Shown here: positions 10,301 through 16,060 of the stretch, piece by piece | Layout: each line of letters starts with the position of its first letter | Position numbering within the stretch: the stretch's first letter is position 1 | Source of the DNA: Branchiostoma floridae | Lineage: Eukaryota; Chordata; Leptocardii; Amphioxiformes; Branchiostomatidae | Direction of reading: 5' to 3' | Assembly (NCBI RefSeq): GCF_000003815.2 | Contig: NC_049986.1 | Coordinates: 25,073,630 to 25,137,629, forward strand | DNA length: 64,000 nucleotides | Translations under genes and position numbers: made by a program | The notes under the pieces: model-generated | Seen by the model: only the letters and a program-made list of their open reading frames with translations | What the model was told of the DNA's origin: nothing | The model's database searches: none

Positions 10301-12902
10301 GGAAGGATTCGGAACCGATCAGACATCGTGGACGCGTTCAACTTGGATCCGCTCTACCTCAAACATGACAACCAAGGTCAGGTCAGGCGGGGTGTCGGGC
10401 TCATGTTGTCTGGCTTCTGATTGGTCATTTGAACAGTGATAAGCTAGCTCACGGTTTTTTGCCGGCTTCTCTCGCCTCTAAGCACCGGCTTAGAGGCGAG
10501 AGAAGCCGTTCGTTCAACGGTTTGGTTTGCATGGATGCATGCATGGATCGGTCAATTTAACCAAACTCTTCTTATAGCCCTTCTATATGCACGATTACGC
10601 AATGGAGCTAGCGTGGCCGAGCGGTCTACACGATGGGTGGATATAGCAATTTACTTTTGCAGCCGTGGATCGTCGGTTCGAACCCCACTTGTAACAATTT
10701 TTTTCTTTGTTAGACAAATCTCATGTAATGTTTTTTTAATAGAAGACAGAACAATTCAGTAATTCGATGTTTAAAAACTCTTTTTTCATGTGATTTTGTT
10801 TAACATCCAGGCTTTTTCAAAAATACACACCGGCCAGCTTTTTTCAGAAGCTTTCTTGTTTATACAGCAGCGGTAGCACTGATTATACTTTCCCTGTTGT
10901 GTATATTATAAAACCTGTGTATATTATACTTTCCCTGTTGTGTATATATATATATATACTTTCCCCGTTGTGTATATTATATAACCTGTGTAACTAACCT
11001 GGGCTCTCCTCTCTCCGTGGTGCTGAAGGTTTGGTGACTGACTACAGGGTGAGCAGCTTTCACATCTCCTAAATAATCCTGTCCTTAAGCCTGTAGGTCT
11101 GTAGTCTGCGGGCTTCTCTATTTGCTGTGTACTTACATCATACATGTAGGTATCCTCGGCCTCTTGAGCAGGTTTTCACATCTCCTAGATAGTACTGTCA
11201 TTAAGCCTGTAGGTCTGTAATCTGTGGACTTCTCTATCTGCTGTGTACCTACCTGTAGGTATCCTCTTGAGCATGCTTTCAGATCTCCTAAATAATCATG
11301 TCCTTAACTTTAAGCCTGTAGGTCTGTAGTCTGTGGTCTTCTCTATTTGCTGTGTACTTACATTGTGCATGTAGTCATGTAGGTATCCTCTTGAGCAGTC
11401 TTTCACATCTCCTAGATAATCCTGTCATTAAGACTGTAGGTCTGTAGTCTGCGGGCTTCTCTATTTGCTGTGTACTTACATCATACATGTAGGTATCCTC
11501 GGCCTCTTGAGCAGGTTTTAAGATCTCATAAATAATCCTGTCCTTAACTTAAAGCCTGTGTGTCTGTGGTCTTCTCTGCCTATATGCTGTATAACCTGTA
11601 GATATCCTCTTGAGTAGGCTTTCAGATCCCCTCCCCTTCCTTACTCCTGTCTGTTATTGACCTGCAGTTTTCCCTGCCTGTTTGCTGGGCATTTGTTCCT
11701 TCTCTTTAGCAAATAGCTGTGACCTAAATGTGTTTGGTGGTACTTTATGTTGACAGTTTGCATGGAAAGTGCCCGTTTCACACATTTTAGTTAATATTTT
11801 TACCTTTCTGCAGTACTATTAAAAATCACTAGGGGACATTGATTGAACCTTGACTGCACTGACAAATACCACTATATAGGGGCATAACTGACCTTTAACC
11901 CTGCAGCACTGGCAGATCCCGCTAGGGCGGCGCTTCCGCTCGCTGAAGCTGTGGTTTGTGTTGCGCATGTTTGGGGTCAAAGGTCTTCAGGACCACATCA
12001 GGAAGGTGGGACATAATACAATGTCTTTAAGGTGCTTTTTTAAGAAGTAAGAGAAACGAGAAACTTGTGATCGACTGCTCTGTACATTCCGAGACACATG
12101 AAGTAACAATAAAGAACCTGAACTTGGCTCAGCTGACAGCACACACTTGTCTTTTCCACCAAAATGTTAACATTCCTTGTTGTGGTTCTCCTTGCAGCAA
12201 GTCGGGCTGGCTAAGGAGTTTGAGGCCCTTGTAAGAAGCGACGAGAGGTTCGAGGTTACAGCTAAGGTGGTGCTGGGCCTTGTCTGCTTCAGACTCAAGG
12301 TGAGTGACGGGTATAAGTTTGTTTAGCATGTTTAGAGTTCTCTTTGTTGTGCATCATCATGCATGAATCTCAGGCTACGTTTGATGTGTTCTTAATTACT
12401 AAGATTACCGAGCCATAAAGCCTTCTATCTGTCAAACCTGCCACACTTATAGCTTTGCCAGAAAGAACAAATCATTGCCCAAATCTGAACCTTCACCCAC
12501 TTACAATTGTTTTTGAAATCATGTTTTTAGTATCTTAGAAATTGCATAAAGCTGTCACTTTGGCTCTTAGTGCCTTAAAACAGTTAACCGTACTATTAAG
12601 ATATATGTGGATGAGCTTCTTCGAGTATTTGCAAGATGAGTCGTACATTTGGTACATTTTGCCTGTAGGGCTCCAATGACCTTAACGAGCTGCTACTTAA
12701 GAAGATAAACGATGGGAAGAAGATCCACCTGGTCCCGTCCCAGGTGAGAGGAGCGTACTTCCTGAGATTTGCCGTCTGCGCCGCCACGACCGCGTCTCAG
12801 GACGTCTCCTACGCCTGGGAGATTATCTGTCAGCTGGCTGGCGACGTCTTACAGGGGGAAAACAGCGAAAGCAACAAAGATGGTGAAAAACAGGCGGCGT
12901 AA
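1108..12902 (+). CDS. DDC: Aromatic-L-amino-acid decarboxylase (DDC-like), 14 coding exons
   Basis: PLP-dependent group II decarboxylase; in animals this enzyme makes dopamine from L-DOPA and serotonin from 5-HTP in the cytosol. Coding joins: 1108-1397, 1686-1779, 3510-3623, 6210-6329, 7017-7151, 7708-7851, 8140-8206, 9538-9632, 9954-10021, 10306-10376, 11029-11048, 11907-12005, 12198-12299, 12669-12902. All joins are GT-AG and in phase, total 1653 nt (550 residues). Landmarks in order: [11 protein letters not shown] near the N-terminus, AHSSVER (PLP-stacking His), [16 protein letters not shown] (Schiff-base Lys, codon 9984-9986), [17 protein letters not shown] (catalytic-loop Tyr and conserved core), [11 protein letters not shown]. 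The DYRHW and LGRRFRSLK segments fit DDC better than histidine decarboxylase. A Pro/Thr-rich leader of 61 residues precedes the family start; an AUG at 1291 in good context would give 489 residues, close to the usual size of about 480. Several exons have truncated tandem copies at their edges. Confidence 0.95.
1528..1685 (+). repeat. Degenerate copies of the exon 2 acceptor edge
   Basis: The true acceptor CACAG followed by ATATCTACGAG (exon 2 start at 1686) is echoed upstream by CACAG-ATATCTGCAG (start 1538) and TTAG-ATATCTTCAG (start 1605). Spacing is 67 and 81 bp. Sequence between copies is also partly shared (TGTCCTA near 1550 and 1619). These read as old tandem copies of the intron/exon boundary. 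Confidence 0.5.
1686..1779 (+). CDS. DDC: DDC coding exon 2
   Basis: Encodes [12 protein letters not shown] and then [13 protein letters not shown], matching the conserved N-terminal region of DDC. Acceptor CACACAG-like (CAACACAG), donor GGGTCAGT. 94 nt, completing the split Gly codon from exon 1 and ending in phase 0. Confidence 0.92.
2298..2507. mobile_element. MITE in intron 2 (ACTGTAAAT termini)
   Basis: Terminal inverted repeats of about 22 bp: ACTGTAAATGCATTAAAGTT at the left and the reverse complement of a close variant at the right. The body has internal TTTGCGGT motifs in both orientations. TA flanks both ends, consistent with a TA target-site duplication. Non-autonomous; nothing coding inside. 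The rest of intron 2 (1780-2297 and 2508-3509) shows no exon that I can support. Confidence 0.65.
3510..3623 (+). CDS. DDC: DDC coding exon 3
   Basis: Exactly 38 codons in phase 0: starts [14 protein letters not shown] and ends [10 protein letters not shown]. This is the substrate/PLP-pocket-adjacent segment that is highly conserved in the family. Acceptor is CCTCCCCCCAG, donor TGG|GTATGT. The donor region seeds the 26-bp array that follows directly. Confidence 0.95.
3616..4387 (+). repeat. 26-bp minisatellite starting at the exon 3 donor
   Basis: About 25 units of GTATTAACCCTCACACTACT plus GGGGAC. The unit matches the exon 3 / intron 3 junction: exon end CTCCTGG then GTATGTATTAACCCTCACA. 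At least five units keep TGG|GTACGT, which looks like a usable 5' splice site; the others have GGGGACGT. At 4294-4340 lies a larger truncated copy of the last 47 bp of exon 3 (Ile codon ATA changed to AGA) followed by its own GTACGT donor. The array is cut at 4388 by a TTAA-flanked element. Confidence 0.9.
4388..5578. mobile_element. 1.2-kb TTAA-flanked non-autonomous DNA transposon
   Basis: TTAA-GGTAGTATCTCAGGGTGGCT at the left is mirrored by the reverse complement ending CCTACC-TTAA at the right. The element lies inside the intron 3 minisatellite: array sequence resumes just after it (near 5579-5620). The TTAA target is shared by piggyBac and Kolobok elements; terminal bases here do not decide between them. 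The interior is AT-rich, with many TATGCAAAAT/GCATAAT-type motifs, and holds no transposase ORF. Confidence 0.7.
5728..6209 (+). repeat. Four truncated tandem copies of the exon 4 acceptor side
   Basis: Each unit holds TTAACTGTGCCCCCCTCCCC, the acceptor CCAG and the first 57 bp of exon 4 ([10 protein letters not shown] through DWLGK), then a GGGTTAGAGGTTATGTGAAG linker. Copies start at 5785, 5886, 5994 and 6102; the true exon starts at 6210. Spacing is 101, 108, 108 and 108 bp. In the true frame each copy runs into TAG straight after the Lys codon. None of the four has the exon's 3' half or donor. Confidence 0.95.
6210..6329 (+). CDS. DDC: DDC coding exon 4
   Basis: 40 codons, phase 0: [20 protein letters not shown] at the start, [11 protein letters not shown] at the end; the GEGGGVIQ glycine-rich segment is a family landmark. 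Acceptor CCTCCCCCCAG, donor CAG|GTCAGT. It is chosen as the real copy because only it continues into the conserved second half and a donor. Confidence 0.95.
6455..6625 (+). repeat. CCAAT-box minisatellite in intron 4
   Basis: AGCCAATCAGCAC occurs three times and related ACCAATCAT, AGCCAATAT and AGCCAATCAC three more times, within units of roughly 57-63 bp (shared GACAGCATTCAAATTAGCC). The core CCAATCA matches the NF-Y consensus. Whether it binds NF-Y is not shown. A second CCAAT-rich array lies at 19205-19515. Confidence 0.7.
6712..6970 (+). repeat. Two truncated copies of the exon 5 acceptor side
   Basis: Copies begin at 6712 and 6899, each after a TTCCCAG-type acceptor and GGCACAGCTAGTGA, and run for about 70 bp to a GCAGAA codon pair before passing into TTGTTATTG-rich linker. 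The first has several changes (GAGGTGAAG for GAAGCAACA); the second differs by only a few bases from the true exon at 7017. A short (AAAT)n run lies at 6815-6830. Confidence 0.9.
7017..7151 (+). CDS. DDC: DDC coding exon 5
   Basis: 45 codons, phase 0: starts [18 protein letters not shown] and ends KLVIYTSDQ. The G/S-A/T-SEA motif contributes to PLP phosphate binding in this family. Acceptor TTTTCCCCAG, donor CAG|GTGATG. Two truncated acceptor-side copies lie upstream. Confidence 0.95.
7708..7851 (+). CDS. DDC: DDC coding exon 6 (PLP-stacking histidine)
   Basis: 48 codons, phase 0: starts [14 protein letters not shown] and ends QGLLPFC. The His of AHSSVER stacks on the PLP ring in known group II decarboxylases. 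Acceptor CCCTCCCAG, donor TGT|GTAAGC. No tandem edge copies are seen around this exon; 7152-7707 holds nothing else I recognise. Confidence 0.95.
8140..8206 (+). CDS. DDC: DDC coding exon 7
   Basis: 67 nt: [20 protein letters not shown] then PV and one base of a Cys codon. The ATLGTT motif is conserved in the PLP-binding domain. Acceptor TTGCTAG, donor T|GTGAGT; the split Cys codon is completed by exon 8. Confidence 0.93.
8331..8908 (-). mobile_element. Mariner-like non-autonomous element with decayed transposase N-terminus
   Basis: Termini CGAGGGGCGTTCAAT at the left and its reverse complement at the right are flanked on each side by TA, the Tc1/mariner target duplication; the element is 578 bp. 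On the minus strand 8417-8746 can be read for 109 codons resembling the helix-turn-helix DNA-binding region of mariner-type transposases ([18 protein letters not shown], then [12 protein letters not shown] and FKHGRKS, then a GVQ motif). The catalytic DDE/D domain is absent, so it cannot mobilise itself. It lies in intron 7 of the decarboxylase gene, antisense to it. Confidence 0.85.
9065..9537 (+). repeat. Five truncated tandem copies of the exon 8 acceptor side
   Basis: Each unit has a GACCCCAG-type acceptor, then GTCGTGAGGAGGTCATGTGG (R-E-E-V-M-W) and [10 protein letters not shown]-like codons, then a TTGTTAACCTTTAACCCTTG linker. Copies start at 9088, 9182, 9266, 9359 and 9453; the true exon is at 9538 (spacing 94, 84, 93, 94, 85). 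The second and fifth share the same internal deletion (CTGCAGCATATGCTGG), so a two-unit block has itself been duplicated. Some copies read through into the next in frame. Confidence 0.95.
9538..9632 (+). CDS. DDC: DDC coding exon 8 (HVDAAYAG motif)
   Basis: 95 nt: completes Cys, then [31 protein letters not shown]. The Asp and Ala of HVDAAYAG contact the PLP pyridine ring in the family. Only this copy continues past SAF into the conserved ICPEYRPLL segment. Donor GAG|GTGGGT. The following intron to 9953 holds no other feature apart from a short direct repeat (AACTCGTGGACTA) at 9827-9852. Confidence 0.95.
9954..10021 (+). CDS. DDC: DDC coding exon 9 (Schiff-base lysine)
   Basis: 68 nt: [20 protein letters not shown] then AM and two bases of Trp. 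The Lys of NPHKW (9984-9986) forms the internal aldimine with PLP. Acceptor TTTTTCCCAG, donor TG|GTGAGT. Confidence 0.95.
10050..10093 (+). repeat. Truncated copy of the exon 9 donor side
   Basis: TTCAACTTTAACC is followed by a shortened stretch, then CTGACTGCTCAGCCATGTG and GTAAGTC. It repeats exon 9 with the NPHKW codons deleted, and carries a 5' splice site (GTAAGTC) at least as close to consensus as the true one (GTGAGTC). Use of this donor with the true acceptor would add sequence after the Trp codon and break the frame or insert stop codons. Confidence 0.85.
10306..10376 (+). CDS. DDC: DDC coding exon 10
   Basis: 71 nt: completes Trp, then [23 protein letters not shown] and one base of Gly. 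The LDPLYLKH segment leads into the flexible catalytic loop. Acceptor TTTTGTGGAAG, donor AAG|GTCAGG, beside a short GGTCA direct repeat. Confidence 0.93.
10463..10508. repeat. Perfect 21-bp hairpin in intron 10
   Basis: CGGCTTCTCTCGCCTCTAAG plus C at 10463-10483 is perfectly complementary to 10488-10508, with a 4-nt loop ACCG. In RNA this would be a very stable stem. It lies about 100 bp upstream of a tRNA-like block and may be the terminus of the same element. Confidence 0.85.
10606..10692 (+). mobile_element. tRNA-derived (Pol III promoter-like) sequence
   Basis: An A-box-like TGGCCGAGCGGTCTA and a B-box-like GGTTCGAACCCC are spaced as in a class II (Leu/Ser-type) tRNA. The first seven bases do not pair with the 3' end and the T stem has a mismatch, so this is not a functional tRNA gene. 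It is best read as a SINE head or a tRNA relic. Confidence 0.45.
10875..10998 (+). repeat. Short tandem repeat before the microexon
   Basis: Three copies of TATACTTTCCCTGTTGTGTA followed by ATATTAT-AACCTGTG variants and a short (TA)n run. It ends about 30 bp upstream of the exon 11 acceptor. Confidence 0.8.
11029..11048 (+). CDS. DDC: DDC coding exon 11: 20-nt microexon with the catalytic-loop tyrosine
   Basis: Twenty bases, GTTTGGTGACTGACTACAGG, flanked by CTGAAG and GTGAGC. It completes Gly and encodes L-V-T-D-Y-R, bridging exon 10 (DNQ-) to exon 12 (HWQIPLGRR) so that the conserved GLVTDYRHWQ is restored. The Tyr (codon 11043-11045) corresponds to the loop tyrosine needed for decarboxylation in DDC. 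Skipping it would shift the frame. Confidence 0.88.
11049..11640 (+). repeat. About six ~115-bp tandem repeats starting at the microexon donor
   Basis: The first unit begins at the donor itself: GTGAGCAGCTTTCACATCTC. Later units begin TTGAGCAG or TTGAGCATG followed by CTTTCACATCTCCTA, then share TTAAGCCTGTAGGTCTGTAG and CTTCTCTATTTGCTGTGTAC. Identity decays to the right. The exonic part is not duplicated here, only the intronic side of the donor. Confidence 0.85.
11907..12005 (+). CDS. DDC: DDC coding exon 12
   Basis: 33 codons, phase 0: [20 protein letters not shown] then [13 protein letters not shown]. This is among the most conserved DDC stretches and includes the Arg pair near the active-site entrance. 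Acceptor CCCTGCAG, donor AAG|GTGGGA. Confidence 0.95.
12198..12299 (+). CDS. DDC: DDC coding exon 13
   Basis: 34 codons, phase 0: starts [20 protein letters not shown] and ends LGLVCFRLK, the C-terminal small domain. Acceptor CTCCTTGCAG, donor AAG|GTGAGT. Confidence 0.95.
12669..12902 (+). CDS. DDC: DDC coding exon 14 and stop codon
   Basis: 77 codons plus [40 protein letters not shown], then a polar tail rich in Ser, Asn, Lys and Glu ending KQAA. Acceptor TTGCCTGTAG. The end of the C-terminal domain matches DDC length; the last ~15 residues are lineage-specific tail. Confidence 0.95.
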   Translation, partial: GSNDLNELLLKKINDGKKIHLVPSQVRGAYFLRFAVCAATTASQDVSYAWEIICQLAGDVLQGENSESNKDGEKQAA

Positions 12903-13390
12903 CTTTTAAAATTGGCATTAAACGGGAGGCAGCAAAATTAACTTTTTGGTCCTTTGAACTGTTTGTGAGTGTTTTCAGTGGGCGGCTGACATTTCACAGG
13001 GAGAAAAAAAAAAAAAAAAGAGGAAAACTGGCAGCATAACTGTTAAAATTGGCATGAAAGGGGAGGAAGAAATCTTCATGTTTTGGGTATTTTGAACTTA
13101 TGGTTTATACATGTATCTAACTTTATATGTATATAAAGGCTACTGACCACTGAGCGTTTACTGTAGGATAGGGTAGGTTTGTTTGGACGGCAGTTTGTTC
13201 CACATCTCCCTATCCTGACTCGAGCCGAGAATAAAGGATGGTTTACCTGAATTAAAGATTCATGATTCAAAGGACCAAAAACTGAATTTTATTGCCCCCC
13301 CCCCTTAACACTTTATCTAAAACCTATGTTTGTTGCTATAATATCAAGTTGTTTTTAATTACGCACAGAAATTAATGTGAAATAAATGTT
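12903..13390 (+). other. DDC: DDC 3' UTR and probable polyadenylation region
   Basis: AATAAA occurs at 13230-13235 and 13381-13386, either of which could direct cleavage. At about 12985-13075 lies a diverged tandem copy of the end of the coding exon and start of the UTR: CAGGGAGAAAA, an A run, then CTGGCAGCATAACTGTTAAA and ATTGGCATGAAA, compared with CAGGGGGAAAA and GGCGGCGTAACTTTTAAA at 12852-12910, so even the stop-codon region is duplicated. Confidence 0.65.
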
Positions 13391-14476
13391 GTTGTCAATG
13401 TACCCTGAACTCAGGTTTGCCATCAGAGTTAATTTATGTTTAATTGAATTAGTGATACCGTTCCGTTGCGCACAAGGAAAGTAATTTAAGCAGTCACAAA
13501 ACTACTTAAGACTACGGTTTATGTCTTAAACCTCAGCAGTGCCAAATTATAAGACATGATGTAGTCAAGTAGATAAAGATTTTGCTGGCAGATGAAATCT
13601 TAGACAAAAGAGTTTATTATGATAAACAAATGAATGAGCTATGTCTATTTATTTAATTAAGCGATACTTAATAAAAAGAGGCTCAAAACATATCAAATCT
13701 ATTTTCCAGAAAGTTATGTTATCTTATGATTTGTCCACAATCATATTAGTGAAACTTGCTCACAGTGTATCAAATAAGCATGCACTGGGTGGGTTTTGAA
13801 TGTAACAAATATGGCAGTCACAAATTTTCTGGAATGTTGATGTAACAACTTGTGCTGTTGGTCAGCCTATTGGTGGCAAAGCAAGGAAGCGCCCATGTTG
13901 TGATTAGCTGTTGATATCACATGCATGATTGTAACAATGTAACAATGTGTGGTCAATTTATATCTGTAAGAGTCTCTAATGATTTGATACAATTTTGTCG
14001 TTCAAAGTAAATTTGTTGCCATAGAGTGTTGATTTTGTATGATACAAAAGTTTCCTAAGCAACCTTTGTAAACAGTTACAAAGCTAATCAGTTGGTTGAG
14101 TAACTTTTGTATTGAGTATTCTTATTACCTGGATGTATAATATTGTTCAACCTTGTGGTGATGACGTTTGCATGTCAGTGTGTTTGTTACTGCCATTCGC
14201 ATAAGACTGACTGTCTCAATTGCCACTTTTTGATTGAACATGTCCGTTAATTCATCTTAACAAATTAAAGTCGAGAATTCCTGTTTTACAAAATAACTGT
14301 TTTTCTGTCTCTATGTTGAACTATTGATGTTGATAGACTAAGTAGGAGTAACATACTTTCAAAAAGGTGGCTTCTACGTAGTTTGGTGTAAAAAATACAG
14401 TTCGCAAAACCAATAGTTACTGTTATGTAAGGTAAGGTCAAGGGTTAGGCCCACAGCGGTGGGTTGTTATCAACTG
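13391..14476. other. Intergenic, AT-rich, no gene seen
   Basis: No exon with splice sites and a conserved reading frame is visible on either strand, and no clear transposon termini. Several ATTTGTTG/TGTAACAA words recur but not as a tandem array. Confidence 0.5.
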
Positions 14477-14580
14477 TTTGTTTGTTTGTTTGTTTGAACC
14501 TTTATTTATTCATGAGAACCTCAGATTGGCCTGCAGGCCGCTTTTCGTTGATGTCACGGCATGAGGGAGGTAAGATTCAG
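14477..14580 (-). mobile_element. LINE 3' end fragment, copy 2 (reverse)
   Basis: Reverse complement of the block found at 950-1052 and 53395-53475: CTTTATTTATTCATGA, then GGCCTGCAGGCCGCTTTTCG. On its own strand it ends in (CAAA)n, read here as GTTTGTTTGTTTG, the same tail type as the LINE fragment at 56140-56440. Confidence 0.6.
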
Positions 14581-14788
14581 ATGGAATATAACAGATAAAG
14601 ATGACATCGAGTAGTAATAAATCACATAACTGTTAAGTAACAATTCTAGAAGGTTCTGTACATTTCAAGATGTTGCGTACTAGTAGGTGCAGTACAGTGG
14701 CGCTCTTTGCGTCCATGTGCAATTGGCAAAAGGTGATGCCCTAAGAAGTACAGTAAAACCTGTGCCTCTGTACAAAGACCACTAGGTG

Positions 14789-14963
14789 TAGTCTCCAAGC
14801 AGATCGTATTGTGCCATAAGATGGCATCAAAGCTGGCCAAGGAGTATAGCAGGCCAAAGGGAGTCAAACGGGCACCTGTCGGACACACACCCCTAGGCCG
14901 GCCTCACTCCTTTGGCAGCTGTTGGTACTATCCTATGCTACCGTAGGATCTGCTCGGAGATTA
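14789..14963. mobile_element. MITE family A, copy 1
   Basis: Termini (T)AGTCTCCAAGCAGATC and its inverted partner GATCTGCTCGGAGATTA enclose ATAAGATGGCATCAAAGCTG and its inverted counterpart. The same family recurs at 30979-31183 and 50067-50224; the consensus end is TAATCTCCAAGCAGATCCTA. No coding capacity. Confidence 0.8.
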
Positions 14964-15520
14964 CACCAGGTGACCATTTTGGCGGTCCCGTAGACAATTT
15001 TCCCGTTAAACCCTGTATGTACTGGCTAGTTGTCTACGGACTATTTTCTTCGCGTTCCTTGGTTGGTCGCCACGCCGTAGACGGGACTGACTGCACTGCA
15101 GATGACAGAGCTGAGTAGTTCTACTTTTTTTCTGAATTTCAACAAGTTTTCTCTACCATGTTGCTCCTGCTACACATTTATAGGACGTGGTCTCTCCATG
15201 CAACTGCGCCCCCTATCGGCTACCCACGGCAGTGTACGACTACCCACGGCAGTGTACGGTGACCTAACAGGACGATTCTGCCAGTACAAGAGGCGTTCAG
15301 AAACTCTACAGCTGTGTTCTACAGTCTTCTGTCCCACTTCCTACAGCCACCATAGATCTTGGTTGGACTCCCACTGCCTGTTTGAAAATCGCCCTTTGGA
15401 CTTGCTTGGCTTTTTTTTTTTAATCCCTGGTTTTCTTTTAAGTTTTTCTTAAGTTCATCTCAACTTTAGGACAAACAGGTTCTTGCATCTGCTGATATAT
15501 TTGAAATCCCACTTTCCGTT

Positions 15521-16060
15521 TCATCGCTGTAGTAGAGACATCGTTCCCAGAGCCAGACCCGTAACCATGACAACGGACGACATCGCAGACGATATTTTGC
15601 AGTTCCTGGCTGAGGCGGGAGAGGGTGAAGCGCTCTGATTTCCATTGTTGACCAACTTGCAGGCGATTCTCCCGCCATTAATCTGCAACCTGTATTCTCG
15701 CTGCGTTTGGGTGCTGTCTATGTTTACCAGGTCATACGCGTTTCTCTGCGGCGGATTGCAAGGGTTGACGGGACCGTAACATTTACAGTCGGCCATTTTC
15801 ACCTTGACGTCCATCACCACGCCCTTGAAACAGCCTATGAAATACGGAAAGTCCTCCGTCACGTGATAACGATATCTCCCGTCCACCAGGCGGCCATGAC
15901 ACTCATCCAGGTCAGCCGAGGTCAAGGTCGTGCCGTCCTCTGTCCTGGGCCCGTAGATGGGGAACCCGTCAAAGGCGACACCGACAATGGCGGACGGAAC
16001 CTGCGGCAGAAAGTTATGGCAGATATCAGTGAAGAGGGCAGGTTCGTAAAGATGGAGTTT
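15521..16060 (-). CDS. YHYH protein exon 4 (last coding exon)
   Basis: Encodes LYEPALFTDICHNFLPQVPS, AIVGVAFDGFPIYGP, DLDECHGR, the GCFKG end of the domain, a Cys-rich CKCYGPVNPCNPP segment and the hydrophobic tail. Two acceptors fit phase 0: after GAAAG (exon from 16060, used here) or after the stronger CTGCCGCAG (exon from 16000). I prefer the longer form because the family normally has about 20-25 residues between the YHYH motif and the DGFPIYGP motif. Confidence 0.8.
   Translation of the reverse strand, partial: KLHLYEPALFTDICHNFLPQVPSAIVGVAFDGFPIYGPRTEDGTTLTSADLDECHGRLVDGRYRYHVTEDFPYFIGCFKGVVMDVKVKMADCKCYGPVNPCNPPQRNAYDLVNIDSTQTQREYRLQINGGRIACKLVNNGNQSASPSPASARNCKISSAMSSVVMVTGLALGTMSLLQR

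Noticed and set aside
10606-10692. Functional tRNA-Leu/Ser gene
   Set aside because: Acceptor-stem ends do not pair and the T stem has a mismatch; read as tRNA-derived element.
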